From: Durusdinium trenchii
Lineage: Eukaryota > Sar > Dinophyceae > Suessiales > Symbiodiniaceae
DNA: 64,000 nt
Assembly: GCA_963970005.1 (NCBI GenBank)
Contig: CAXAMN010027428.1
Span: forward strand, 538,098-602,097
Reading direction: 5' to 3'
The notes below the pieces were generated by a model. That model ran no database searches and had not been told where the DNA came from. It was given only the letters and a program-made list of their open reading frames with translations. The position numbers and the translations under genes are program-made. Below are positions 36,407 to 47,113 of the stretch, in pieces; position 1 is the first letter of the stretch; every line of letters starts with the position of its first letter.

Positions 36407-36886
36407 TTGAGAAGTAGGCCCCCTTTCACCCCAACGTCGACGAGTCGATTTCACCCCACGAGATTCGATCAAACAAGGCCTCCGAGCTCGACGACCGTCC
36501 AAGTTCAGCTTGAAACTCGTAGGAGAAAACCGCCAAGAAAAAACCACACGCCAAAACACCTGCAGAGACCGTGGGGCCACCCAAACACCCCCCTGGCCAC
36601 CGAAAAAGGCCACGACGAACCCAAACGAAAGCACACCGGTCGACCCCCGACCGACCCGGTGACGTCCGACGCCTCAGGCGATCGTGTCCCGACCATTCGA
36701 GCGCCGGCCTATTCGAATCAGCTGGCAGGCGACGAAGCGTGGAAGGAGTTTGGAGAATTGGGAAGACCGTCTTCAGAAGATCCTCTTCTGAAGCTTTCCA
36801 TATTGGAAGTTCCCATGCAGTTGAATTCCTGCACCAAAAAACGTCAAGAAGTTCGCATAAAAGAAGAGAGTACCCCTCTCACTTGA
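36407..36886 (+). CDS. 159-codon open frame, basic and Pro-rich, unidentified
   Basis: This is one of the longer + frames outside the retrotransposon. Its first part is Arg/Lys/Pro-rich (ETRRRKPPRKNHTPKH) and its end is more ordinary (AGDEAWKEFGELGRPSSEDP). No ATG start, no splice border and no domain are clear. It may be several overlapping exons or chance. Confidence 0.25.
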   Translation: MRSRPPFTPTSTSRFHPTRFDQTRPPSSTTVQVQLETRRRKPPRKNHTPKHLQRPWGHPNTPLATEKGHDEPKRKHTGRPPTDPVTSDASGDRVPTIRAPAYSNQLAGDEAWKEFGELGRPSSEDPLLKLSILEVPMQLNSCTKKRQEVRIKEESTPLT

Positions 36887-37110
36887 CGTGGCAACATCAA
36901 CTTCTAATTCGGTCCCTGTTGTGGAGGACAGGGTCTTAGGAATTCCTTGGCATGTTCTGGAACTGAGAAGTGCTTTGGCGGAAAGAAACCTAATTAGCTT
37001 GCATATGAATGTCAAGACACCTACAGTATAGCTTGCATATGAACATAATACACCATACTGACCATACTCACAAAATGGACTCAGTACACCCTCGTGTTCT
37101 TTGCCTCTCG

Positions 37111-37176
37111 AGGTTATGCAAGTTTGGCTACTTAGCTGTGACTTGTTCTTGTAGCTAAGCCAAACTTGCATGACCT
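37111..37176. repeat. compact hairpin
   Basis: The arms ATGCAAGTTTGGCT...TTAGCT (37116-37137) and AGCTAAGCCAAACTTGCAT (37153-37171) pair with a 2-3 base bulge around a 15-base loop, and pairing extends about 5 bases outward with one mismatch. Confidence 0.75.
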
Positions 37177-38060
37177 TACAAGAAGACTTCTGACAGTTAA
37201 GTTCAGCAGCTTTCGCTGCTGCCCTGCGAGTCGCAATCGTGTTTGTCACGCGCTTTTTTTTGCACCGCACACCCCATAGGGTGCACATTCGTCCTTTCTC
37301 CTGGGAGTCGTACCTTATGATGTGTTTTTACTCCTTTTTTACCACAGAAAAGATCTTCTGACACCAGAATCAATTGTGAAAAATACAATCACATGGTCGA
37401 TTCCTCGAGGATATACAGCAAGCCTTCCATCCATCCTTGCATATATCCATCCAAAGATGCATCCATCGAATCGACCAGGTTTTGAGCTGTGAAACCGTGC
37501 CCAAAACTGCCAACCTCTTCAGGCTGGGGGTCCACCAGCATGCCCTCCCTCCGCGGGGGCCCCTTGCTTTGACGGCCCTGATGATGGCTGGTTGTCTGGA
37601 GAACAGAAGGGGCGGACATCGTCAAACAAATCTCAGAATTCTTTCAAGAGTTCAGGTTTTACCATGTTTTAACCACACCCATCCATGCATTGAATCTCAG
37701 TACCAGAAAATGGTAGATCTTTCATGATCTTTCTCATTGTTCCACTTAGCACTGGGCCATGGTGGGTCTACTCGATTGCGGTCACAGCCGGATTGTCCAA
37801 ACATTGGCGAGGACTCCCCACTTTTGCAGACAGGCCCATGTGTTGATGTCCGGCACGTGTGTTCTAGTGAAGAACAGATCGTCCCCACCCCATGCCATGG
37901 TTAAGCAACATAGTGTTTCCAACAAGTGCTCGATGTGTGAATCATTGAACTGGTATGAACATGTTGGAAAGACCATCCTCCATCCATCCTCGCATCTCCA
38001 TATCGCCATGTTCACATCATAGATAGACCAGGCATAGACCAGGCCGCTGACTTCTATGCC

Positions 38061-38159
38061 ATGGCCGCTCGCTCCCGCTCGGGCGCTCCCGCTGCGACGC
38101 TCCCAGGCCCGGCGCAGTTCCATCGGGCGCCGTCCTTCGCACGGATTCTGAACACCTAA
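38061..38159 (+). CDS. candidate short exon, unidentified
   Basis: Within a very GC-rich island (38060-38240) the frame from ATG reads MAARSRSGAPAATLPGPAQF then HRAPSFARILNT and a TAA stop. The island itself is the evidence; function unknown. Confidence 0.25.
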   Translation: MAARSRSGAPAATLPGPAQFHRAPSFARILNT

Positions 38160-39419
38160 CCCCGCGCTGGGCGCCGCTGACCGGACCGGCCCGACGCCGC
38201 TGCGGTCCGGTGGGGGCGCTGGGGCGCGGGCGTTCCGGGAAGCAGAAGCAGAAAAGACATGGGTTTGGGGGGCCTAATAGTGATCCAAATAGATAGGATT
38301 GCACGGTTTCCAATACATCTTGAGTGGGATGTACTTTTCTATCTATTTGGAGGTCTGTATATGTCTGTATGCTGCTGTCCATTGCTGTCCAGTTTTTTCT
38401 TCCATGCTTTGCCCAGAATTGCTGGATCTTGGAGGGTAGGGCGTAGACTGTAGCCCTTGTTCTATTCCAGCGAAATTGTTATGTTGACCGTTGGGACTTG
38501 GGACCCTCACTTTGTAACAGACATCAAGAGCATCAAGTGCCAATGCTATGATTCCAAGCAATGGAACTCCTTGATCACAATGACAATAGCTGTGACCTAG
38601 CGGTGGCTATGCTGAAGGCTGACCAAGTCATCTTCAGGTTTCACGATTACATCTCGTCTCACGGCCAAAAAGCTCTGATGAAGGGCACAAGGAAGCACAT
38701 GGGCACAGGGGAAAGAAGAGGGTTCCGCATGGTTCCACTGTCAAAGGCAGAAGTCCTGGAGCACTGCAATTGAACATTTTGCACGTCTGCCCGGAATGGC
38801 TACCCTCCACCTATTCATTTGGTCAGGTTGAACTGTTGAACCCACTGGAATACCAACAGGCTTCCAGACATGCGACTCGTCATATCATTCCCGCAAAATA
38901 AAAGTATCCCGGCACGCGCCGTCCTAATGTTTCTCACGTTGGTGTGCCATCCCGTTTACACATTATTTCATTTCCACTTTCCGTTCATGTTCTTTCACCC
39001 CTCTCCTCAATGGGTTAGTCTTGAGATGTGCTGAGAATCCCTAGGAACCGCGCATCATTGGGGTGTGTGGGGTGATATCATTGGCCAACAAAAGCAGTGC
39101 CCGATCAAGACCAATAGTGTGTTGTTCATTTGACCTATATTTGAGCCCAAGCTGCTTGAGCCGTGAAAGACACATAGACTATAACCATCTACATCCTGTG
39201 GGTTTCTGGCTCGAACATTTTTTAAGCCACAGCTATGCCATCCCACTTTTGCCCGGTTTATACCCCTAGATACACATAGATACACCAAGAACTGGTTGCT
39301 TCCCCAGAAATGCTCCAAATCCTCCTCACACCAGCATTTTGCGCCTCTATAGGTAAGAGATGAGATGACATCAGTTTAAATCCTCGACTTGGAAACCACC
39401 CCGTCATACCTCTCGGCTG

Positions 39420-39587
39420 TACCGGTCGACGACTCGCTCCCGCGCGCGCTCCGTCGTGACCCGCCGCGTGGTCACTCGGTCCCGGTCACCTCGGTCGCCC
39501 GTCGGGCTCGAGCCGAGACGTCTCGGGATGAAGGGCCGCGCGGCCGCGGCGGTCGACCGAAGGCGCGGAGGTGGACCGAAGTAGGGA
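39420..39587 (+). CDS. candidate Arg/Ser-rich exon
   Basis: A very GC-rich island reads YRSTTRSRARSVVTRRVVTR then SRSPRSPVGLEPRRLGMKG and ends in TAG. Other frames are open too, and no clear acceptor precedes it. Confidence 0.22.
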
Positions 39588-40490
39588 CGAGAAGAGACAG
39601 GTGGTGCTGGGACGAGGTCTAGGAATTCGAAAGAATGGTGTTCTTTTGGGGAGGGCATATTTAGAAGGTTCCATGATGAGAACTGGGAATCCTCTTGGGC
39701 TAAGATGTGAAAGGGGTTCTTGGGTATAGTCAATATTATGAGGGGTTGCCCGCCCCAAATAGTTTTGGGATTTGAGCTAAGCAGCTGAGAGTTGTGAAGG
39801 AACACACTGTTCCGATGCATTCCTTATGACAGGTGAACTGCCCACTTTTAGATTGTACATTCAGCGTTGTGGATTTGGATGTTGCTTGGAGGTGTACCAT
39901 CTCCCTCCTCTCCTCTCCCCTCTCCCCTCCCCTCCCACTCCCTTCCTTTGCCAAGTCCCAATGAACCTGAGACCAGACCTCTGAGTGCCTTTTCGTCACC
40001 AGGCACCCATGTGGCGCCGGAAGACCACCGCCTCCCCGCCACTCGGACCGGTTCCACGTGAGCTTCGAACGGGAAGTTTGCCTTATCATGGGCCGTTCCA
40101 CGCATGCTGTGCAGGTGACATGACATTTGTTTTTTTAAATCTTCTGAAGATGGCCGATGCTGGGTTGGCAAGTTCTCCCGCTCACAGGTGGTTTAGTCTG
40201 TAAATGTTGCTCAGTCTCCATCGATTTGAGTGTTTCGATAGAAGTATATATATATAGAGAGATTTTGTGTGTGTGTTGTTGTGCTCTGGCATTTGAATAA
40301 TTATCAAGCATCATCAAGCCAAAATGAAGAGAGGAATCGATTTCAAGAGAAGACAGTTTGCGGATGATGGTGAATGCTTTCCCTTTCTATTGCTTCAATG
40401 TATTGCAGTATATTGCAGTGTCTCCCCATTCACCTTCTTGGAAAACTGGATTCCGGTGAAATCAACTTGGAGACCTGCATGTTTTAAGGT

Positions 40491-40582
40491 GGTTCTGGAG
40501 ACCTTATGCTAAGCTAATAGTCGTTTGCAACCGCCCTAGACGTGTGCCTTTGCAATGGCTGGTTTTGGAGACCTTATGCAAG
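40491..40582 (+). repeat. short direct repeat, 70 bases apart
   Basis: A unit with the core GGAGACCTTATGC occurs at 40491 and 40561, with one substitution before the core. Confidence 0.75.
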
Positions 40583-40690
40583 CGAAAGACTGAGGCGCAA
40601 GAAGAGCTCCAGCTTCAGCAAGGACCGACGCGCCGACGTCGATCGGGTCCGGAAGGACGCGTGTGCTGCACTCGTCGTTGACTCGGCAAG
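40583..40690 (+). CDS. candidate exon, unidentified
   Basis: The stretch reads ERLRRKKSSSFSKDRRADVD then RVRKDACAALVVDSAS, a basic segment followed by a helical one. A second frame (TEAQEELQLQQGPTRRRR) is also plausible. Confidence 0.28.
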
Positions 40691-40829
40691 TCTTCCGAAT
40701 GGTCCCATCCTTTGGCCCCCAGAAAAGGAATCTACATGAATCTACGGCTTGCCGTAAGTTCATGTGGTCATATATTCTTTGTCCAATCCTTTTACCATCC
40801 GTGTATACCATCCTTCTCCCCTCCGAACT

Positions 40830-40952
40830 CCGAAGCAAGAACCGACGAATGGAGAGGACCCGGCGGCGCGGTATGGCTCGGTGTACTCCACCGTGTCAGC
40901 CATGGAGGACTTGGGCGGGCGGAAAGGGCTATTTCTGGGTCTTAGGAGGTGA
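40830..40952 (+). CDS. candidate 3' exon, unidentified
   Basis: The stretch reads EPTNGEDPAARYGSVYSTVS then AMEDLGGRKGLFLGLRR and stops with TGA, after a CTCCGAAG acceptor-like site. Coding-like composition; no family recognised. Confidence 0.36.
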   Translation, partial: PKQEPTNGEDPAARYGSVYSTVSAMEDLGGRKGLFLGLRR

Positions 40953-42404
40953 ATGTATATATCTTTTAAGCCTGGTGAGAGGGAGATGAAGGAGTTGTTG
41001 ATGAAGAAAACCAAGGAATGCTCCGAATTCATGCAATTACGCGGGTTGTTGCCCAATTTTTGGTCCTTAGTGGTGGAAAAGGTGGCCCAACAAAAGCACC
41101 ACTGGAGTTCCACTTCACAGCAAGCAGTTAGGTGTCCGCTTGATGTTGAAACTGCACTGACATGCAGGGACCCCAGGGATACCAAGTATGATATTGTATG
41201 AGTATACTCACCGCAGGTGAGTTGGGAGTTACGCCGCAGGTGAGATGGGCAGTGTATTGCTATTTAACCCCGCAGGCCCGCAGGATACAATATGCAGATA
41301 ATTGCAGATATTTCAACACATTCATAATCCAAGTCTGTGATTCTTGGTTCCCTGTGCGATTTTTTCCAATGACGGACGCTCGGTGATTGCGAGCCAGGAG
41401 TGGCAGAAGCAGATGAAAGAGCTTGAGAACCAGATCAAGTCTTACCGGCACTGTCTTGAGGTTGATTGACACAGGAAGGGTGGCGGAGCCAAGGGATACA
41501 TTTGGAAAAGCACCCACTACTAGAAGACTGTTTGATTTTGGACATCGCATCCCAACTGTGTGCCATGGCAAGATTAAGATGACATCCATTACACAGAATC
41601 AAACACAGTAATTAAGTAAGACCTTTTAAGAGCTGGTGTTGTTTTTTATTGTTATTTTTTCGCCTTCAGACCGGACCGATGACATCGACGTTGCTGAGCA
41701 ATACGTGATTTCACACGGTTGGATGAAGAGTTTGTTGTTTTAAATGAAACACCCTGTATGCCCCGCAAACAATTGATCTGAAGTCTGGCAAACACCACAC
41801 TCGCAGACCACTAGCAACCTCTAACTTCTTGGTGGCATGTAATCAAACACAATCATGTGCATCGTGGTGTCAAGACTGAAGCCACCTCAAAACAAAATCA
41901 CCGAACCCACCGCACAATGGCTGATTGTGCCGCACGCTTGCACAGAATGCACTGCACCTGCAGCACGCTTTCGGCCGTGTGCACCGCACGCACGACACGA
42001 TGCTGAGCGGCAGAACCTGCCAGGGATATGTCAGAGCGACATGGCCCGTTGCATGCAAAGACCTTGACTCTCATGAACCAGCTGGCCCAGGCATCGGTTT
42101 TTTCAGGGGAGACACGCTGGGATTTTCAACCAAACGCTGATTTGAGTGAGTGATGAGTTGGAGTCGTTTAAAGATCTTTGCCTCAAAAACTGTGAGGGCT
42201 CGGTTCATGTTGATTTTGTCACTACCAGGTGCCAGGTTATGGCTTGTCTTGGTGTTTCAGACACACCCAGACCCTTTTCGGCCCTAGCCTTCACTCATCT
42301 AGTGATCCTAGGGATCCTACCCCTTCCTTGGACGCATCCGCCCAAAAAAGCCACGTCGACCTCGCGACCCCCGTGCCATCGACCCGTGATCGAGTCGTGT
42401 GTGC

Positions 42405-42634
42405 ACGAGTCGCGTGCGCACCTCTGGCTCGAGGTGCACCGAGAAGCCAACACGTGGGAGGAGGCCATTCAAGTCTACCACGAGGCCGTTCCCGCTGGAT
42501 CTCGGATCGTTTGCATCTCGACGTCGCCGTTCAACGGAGAAGCGGATCGACAGAGATCGGAACGGGACAAACATGGAATAGCGCACTGGGCCCGGTGGCT
42601 TTGGAACGCGCCCGTTCTGGCAGTTTCTACCTAA
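42405..42634 (+). CDS. candidate 3' exon, unidentified
   Basis: The frame reads HLWLEVHREANTWEEAIQVY, then HEAVPAGSRIVCISTSPFNG and ends after WNAPVLAVST with TAA. All three frames are open here because of the GC bias, but this one looks most like a folded protein. No family recognised. Confidence 0.33.
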
Positions 42635-42917
42635 GATGGATATAGATGGATCGAATTGTGAGGCATAGAAGAGTGAACCTAAACCTATGGACCTTCACCA
42701 GTATCCTTTGCTACTTTCAGGGTCATTGGACTGCAAGATTGAGGCTCTACTCGTGGATGTTGAGCCTTCAATCACACCAATCCAATCCCGCTTGGGTTGT
42801 CCTCAAGATGAAATGGAACTTCACCACAGCCATTTGCCTCCATCCTCGGCAAACTTGGATCCTGTCGAAAGCTCCAGGTCCATGACGGCTGCAAAAAGGC
42901 GCTGGGCGAGGCGCATC

Positions 42918-43051
42918 CGTACACGTGCGGGAGCACAGCTGGGCGGTACTCCCTCGCTTCGTAGTGGTCGGCCGTTTTCTTTTGCGCGCAGACGTGGCAG
43001 ACGTGCGCAGGAGGATGGGACGAATCTCTGGTGGCTTGGGCTTGGTGTGAC
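42918..43051 (+). CDS. candidate 3' exon, unidentified
   Basis: The frame reads VHVREHSWAVLPRFVVVGRF, then LLRADVADVRRRMGRISGGL and ends in TGA. A second frame over the same bases is Arg-rich and longer; I prefer the first on composition. Confidence 0.33.
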
Positions 43052-43345
43052 TACTCATCTAGGACCTGTACTATTATGTACAAAATATAGTAGGTATACC
43101 TGGAACCCACTTGACCTTTGTTTTGATAGGAAAAGACATGAAAAGACCATATTTTGGGTGGTTGGTGGTCCAAAATAGAGATTTTTCCGCTCAAAACTCA
43201 ACGTCCTCCCTCCAACACGGAAGTGGAAGACACAGACGACCCCTGAGAAGACGTGTGCAAGTAGTTGGACCACGACCCCCGGTAGGCCATGTGTTTTTCT
43301 TGCTATGTTTTCTTATTCGATGCTTTTTTTGCATCCCAGCTCCAG

Positions 43346-44569
43346 GTCTTCGTTGCATTGCACAACAATAAAACATATCTCAGACTGCAAGATGTCTTGA
43401 AGGAAGCGATGGCCAGCGAAGAATGCGCTCAGACATGGTTGCCGCGGAATGGCTTTGCTTGGAAGCCCAAGATGTGTGATTCTTGCAACGGCAAGGATTT
43501 CTACAACTGTCTGCATGAGCAGGAGGGCAGGTCTGCTCACTGGCGCTGCACGAAGCGTGAACAGCGGACGTTGTTCCTCACGCTCTCTTTCTTCTGTGGC
43601 TTTCGCTGCAGTTGCATGCATCTCCTCGACTTGTTCAGAGCCTACGTCAAGGACGATTTTGCGGAATCGCCATGAATCGCCTCAAGTGGCCAGCTTGGTG
43701 CAAGCCACGCGTTCCTCCAAGAAGCAGGCAATGCACTTCATCCAAGTTGTACGTGACATTGAATGTCGTGCAGGTGAGTGACTGTCAAACACCATGACCT
43801 TGCGCGGCAATGTTGAGTGCGACAGGACTTCGCTGGGAAAGTTCAGCGTGGGCCAGGGCTGTACAAGATTTCAAAAAGAGATCTCCGAGATTCAGCAGGA
43901 GGAGATTCGAGCCGGCCGAGCCAAACCGAAGTCCTTCTGCGTCCACATCGAGTGTCTGGGCGCTTTCCAACAAGATGGTCCAGCATTGCTGCATCTCAGC
44001 TCTCCCCGCGTGCCTCGTCTTGCATTGCATTCCGAAACCCACATCCCTCACATGATTTTTCGTAGTGCCATGCTCCCCTTCTGGTTACTCATGATGTTCT
44101 CCAAAATGAGGTCACTGTATTGGTGAGCAGGCCTCCGACTGACAGCTTGGCTGAGGTGCGCGAGAGTCGTTTGCTATTAGAACAGGTTGCCAGGGAGCAT
44201 CGGTCAGTCTCTAAGATCTTTGCTGATGGAAACAAGAGTTGGGAATCTCACGCAAAATTTTTGAAAATCCCCCATGCAAAGGTTTGTCATCAAAACAAAG
44301 AGTGGACTAGGAAGATTCCCAAAAGTAGAAACGAGAAGATTTCGAATGTAGATGGAACGCAGATTGCCGATCTTGGATGGCTGAGCCTGAAGCGACTTAT
44401 TCCGGCATCCTTTCCTAGGAGAATTGGCCATGGTCATGAAATCAAAGAACACCCAGAGCTCCGTAAATTAGTCATGGTCATGCAGTACATGTGGCGAAGA
44501 TCTCTTGGACCATGTGCGCCAACACTGCTGCTGAACGAGCTGTGCAAAGTCGCTAAGCAGAGCCGGTGA
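43346..44569 (+). pseudogene. Merlin/ISXO2-like DDE transposase gene, broken
   Basis: Starting after a CCCAGCTCCAG acceptor, 43346 onward encodes an N-terminal zinc-ribbon-like segment with CDSCNGKDFYNC and AHWRCTKREQRT (C-x2-C ... C ... H-W-x-C). The RNase-H-like DDE core follows: VECDRTSLGKF near 43815 holds the likely first Asp, IFADGNKSW (44215-44245) the second, and GTQIADLGWLSLKRLIP (about 44355-44408) the third, with Asp three residues before Trp where bacterial ISXO2/IS1595 proteins have Glu. It ends at a TGA at 44567-44569. The frame is broken: a 10-base unit (AATCGCCATG, 43665-43674) is partly repeated and shifts the frame, and an in-frame TGA stands at 43779-43781. A true intron seems to lie before the GAGCAG acceptor at 44130. 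Expected role: DNA cut-and-paste transposition or a domesticated derivative. No terminal inverted repeats were identified. Confidence 0.7.
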
Positions 44570-44858
44570 GTGCATAAAAAAGTAGATTTGTGATTCCGCA
44601 AAACGTGGGATTTGCAGTTGCATCTTTGAAAAAGATGGTGGCGCTACACCGCCGTGCGCGTGTTCAATTAGACGGTCCTCAGGAAACACCACGGCCATCT
44701 AAGGGTCGGGCACCAAGTAGTTACTTGAGTAACTTGCTTACAGAAAGTGGTTTGTCCATCACCACCCCCTTAGGCATTGAAAACAGGGGGGACCTTTCTA
44801 TTGTAATTTCCTTTTTCGGGGGGGTGTATAAATGTTGGTCCAGTTTCAGGCATTTTGC

Positions 44859-45080
44859 GGGGGGGGGGGGGGACGGGGGGTGGACCTTGCTCACGCAGCC
44901 AGCAAAATCAAGCAAAGGCATAGAAGGTTGCTTCATTTTGTTTCTGTGAAAGCTTCAAAGTTACATTTTGACCCCCTCCCCCAAAAAGAACATGCGCGGA
45001 CTGGAGATCCCTAGCAGATCACTGGGGAAATCTGAGGAAACACAGACAGAAGAGACGCAGAAAAAACCATTGGGGGGGGG
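44859..45080. repeat. long G homopolymers
   Basis: G14 at 44859-44872 is followed by AC and a G6 run, and a further ~10-base G run lies near 45071. A C9 run followed by a G6 run lies near 46405-46426. Confidence 0.9.
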
Positions 45081-45319
45081 ACGTGAAAAAGTGCAACTTA
45101 CATTTATTGAGGTCCAGGTCCCCCCTGTTTTTTAAATAGAATAATGTAACTTAGAGAGGTTGGACGTCTTCTTTCAGAAGGCCAGAGCAGCAAAAAAACA
45201 TTTTTTCTTGTTTTTGATAAAACATAAATGTAACATGCAGAAGGCAGGCTTGAAAATGCATGTCCACCATAGCATTTTCAACCAACCGGGTGAACCTGTC
45301 AGCAACTGTGCACCCGACA

Positions 45320-46045
45320 GCAATGATTGAGGGCACCGGCAAATCTAGAGAAACAACATCTAGAAAGAAGATAAGCCTTAAGAAGGCCATACCTACTTGA
45401 GAGAGAAAATGTAAGCTAAGGACCTGGGATGAATCAACAGGGGAGAGCACCTGCAAATCTATAGAAACAACAGCTAGAACAAATATAAACCTTAAGAAGG
45501 ACATACTTAAGAGAACATGTAAGCTGGGAACCTGGGAGAAACCAAAATTGGGGAGAACACCAGCAAATCTAGAGAAACACCAGCTACAACTAGAAAAAAG
45601 ATAAGTCTTAAGAAGGACATACCTACTAAAACAACAAATAACCTGAGAACCTTGGATGAGACAAAATTGGGGAGGGCACCAGCAAATCTAGAGAAACAAC
45701 AGCTAGAAAGAAGATAAACCTTAAGAAGGACATACCAAAAAGAAAATGTAAGTTGGGAACCTGGGAGAAACCAAAATTGGGGAGAGCACCAGAAAACCTA
45801 GAGAAACCGCAGCTACAGCTAGGCTGCTAGAAAGAAGATAAGCCTTCAGAAGGACATTCCTACTTTACAGAAAATGTAAGCTGAGAACCAGGGATAAGCA
45901 ACAAATGTGAAAGGCGCCAGCAAATCTAGAGAAACAACAGCTAGAAAGAAGATAAGCCTTAAGAAGGACATACCTGAAAAGGAACTGTAATTAAGCTGGG
46001 AACCAGGGACAAACCACAACTGGGGGAGAGCGCCAGCAAAAGCTT
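45320..46045 (+). repeat. ~115-bp tandem repeat, about six copies
   Basis: Copies begin at AAGAAGGACATACCT near 45379, 45494, 45611, 45723, 45849 and 45961, with a partial copy before the first. Each contains GTAAGCTGGGAACC, then GGGGAGAGCACCAGCAAATC, and AGAAACAACAGCTAGAAAG. Periods run from about 112 to 126 bases because of small insertions. No protein-coding frame is kept across copies. Confidence 0.9.
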
Positions 46046-46291
46046 ACGAAATCAGTTCCGTCCGCCGTCCGCCAAAGCTTGCTAACGTGTTTTTGCTCAG
46101 AATGCAGGGCGTGAAAACCAAAACCCAAGCCGCGAAAGTGTTGCGAAAGGAACTTGCGGAAGAAGAGCCCATTGGAACAACTTCCCGATAGGTTTTGAGC
46201 AATGTTCATATGACCTCACATGTTTGTGCAATCTGTGCGTGCCATACGTCCCATTGCAACTTACATGTTTGTTTAGGCCATTTCAGGCATG

Positions 46292-46366
46292 TTGGCACCT
46301 GGAAAATGTAATATTACATGTTCTACGTCTTGCCACTAATGTTAGATTACATTTTCCAGGTACCAA
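46292..46366. repeat. perfect-stem hairpin
   Basis: ACCTGGAAAATGTAAT (46297-46312) and its exact complement ATTACATTTTCCAGGT (46346-46361) extend to 21 bases with one mismatch, around a 33-base loop. Words of the type CTTACATTTT recur in both orientations from 44960 to 46390. Confidence 0.88.
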
Positions 46367-47113
46367 CCTGTGCAAAATGTAAGTTACAAAGAAAATAAAG
46401 ATCCCCCCCCATCATGGGGGGTGGTGATGTTTGTCCTGGACAAAGGGCAGGTAGAATATAACCAGCCATAGAGTCTCCTCTTCAAATCCACTCGTCTATG
46501 TTCGCAACTTCTCATCTACCCGGCTGGGTTTCAAGGATTGTTCAACCTCCAAGTGGGGAAGCGGGCTTCAAGTGTTCGTGCTGGAATCATTCACTCTGAC
46601 CTGTGAATCTCAGTAGCCAGAGATTGATGCGCTCCGCATAGGAACAACTTTGGGTGATTTGAATGGTTCACTTGACCTATGTAATCCATGTTAATCCTGA
46701 CAGGACCCAACAAGAGCCTCCAAGAAAGCACATCAGAAGACTAAGACCACAGCACCATTTCAATCTATTTCAATCATAGTCATGTCATACGTTACGACTA
46801 CAACCGTAGTGCAAGTAGAACTGCAAAAGCTCCGCAACGATCAAACCTCCCTTGATTTATGTTGGGTGAACAAGGAAACCGTTGACACACAGAAGACTCG
46901 CCAAGACCTACCACCGTGCAGGACCTCGGAACTCCTGCTCGGCCGCACGACATCCAAAAACCGCTACTCCGGCAGACTCCGTCTCCATGATATACCTGGT
47001 TTTGCGGATCAGGTGATGTTAATTTTCCCGGTTAAATTTTCTTCTGGGGAATATGTTTTACTTCAATTCAGGTTCCTGGACAGCAAAATCCAAGTTCTAC
47101 TGTTGTCGGACAG

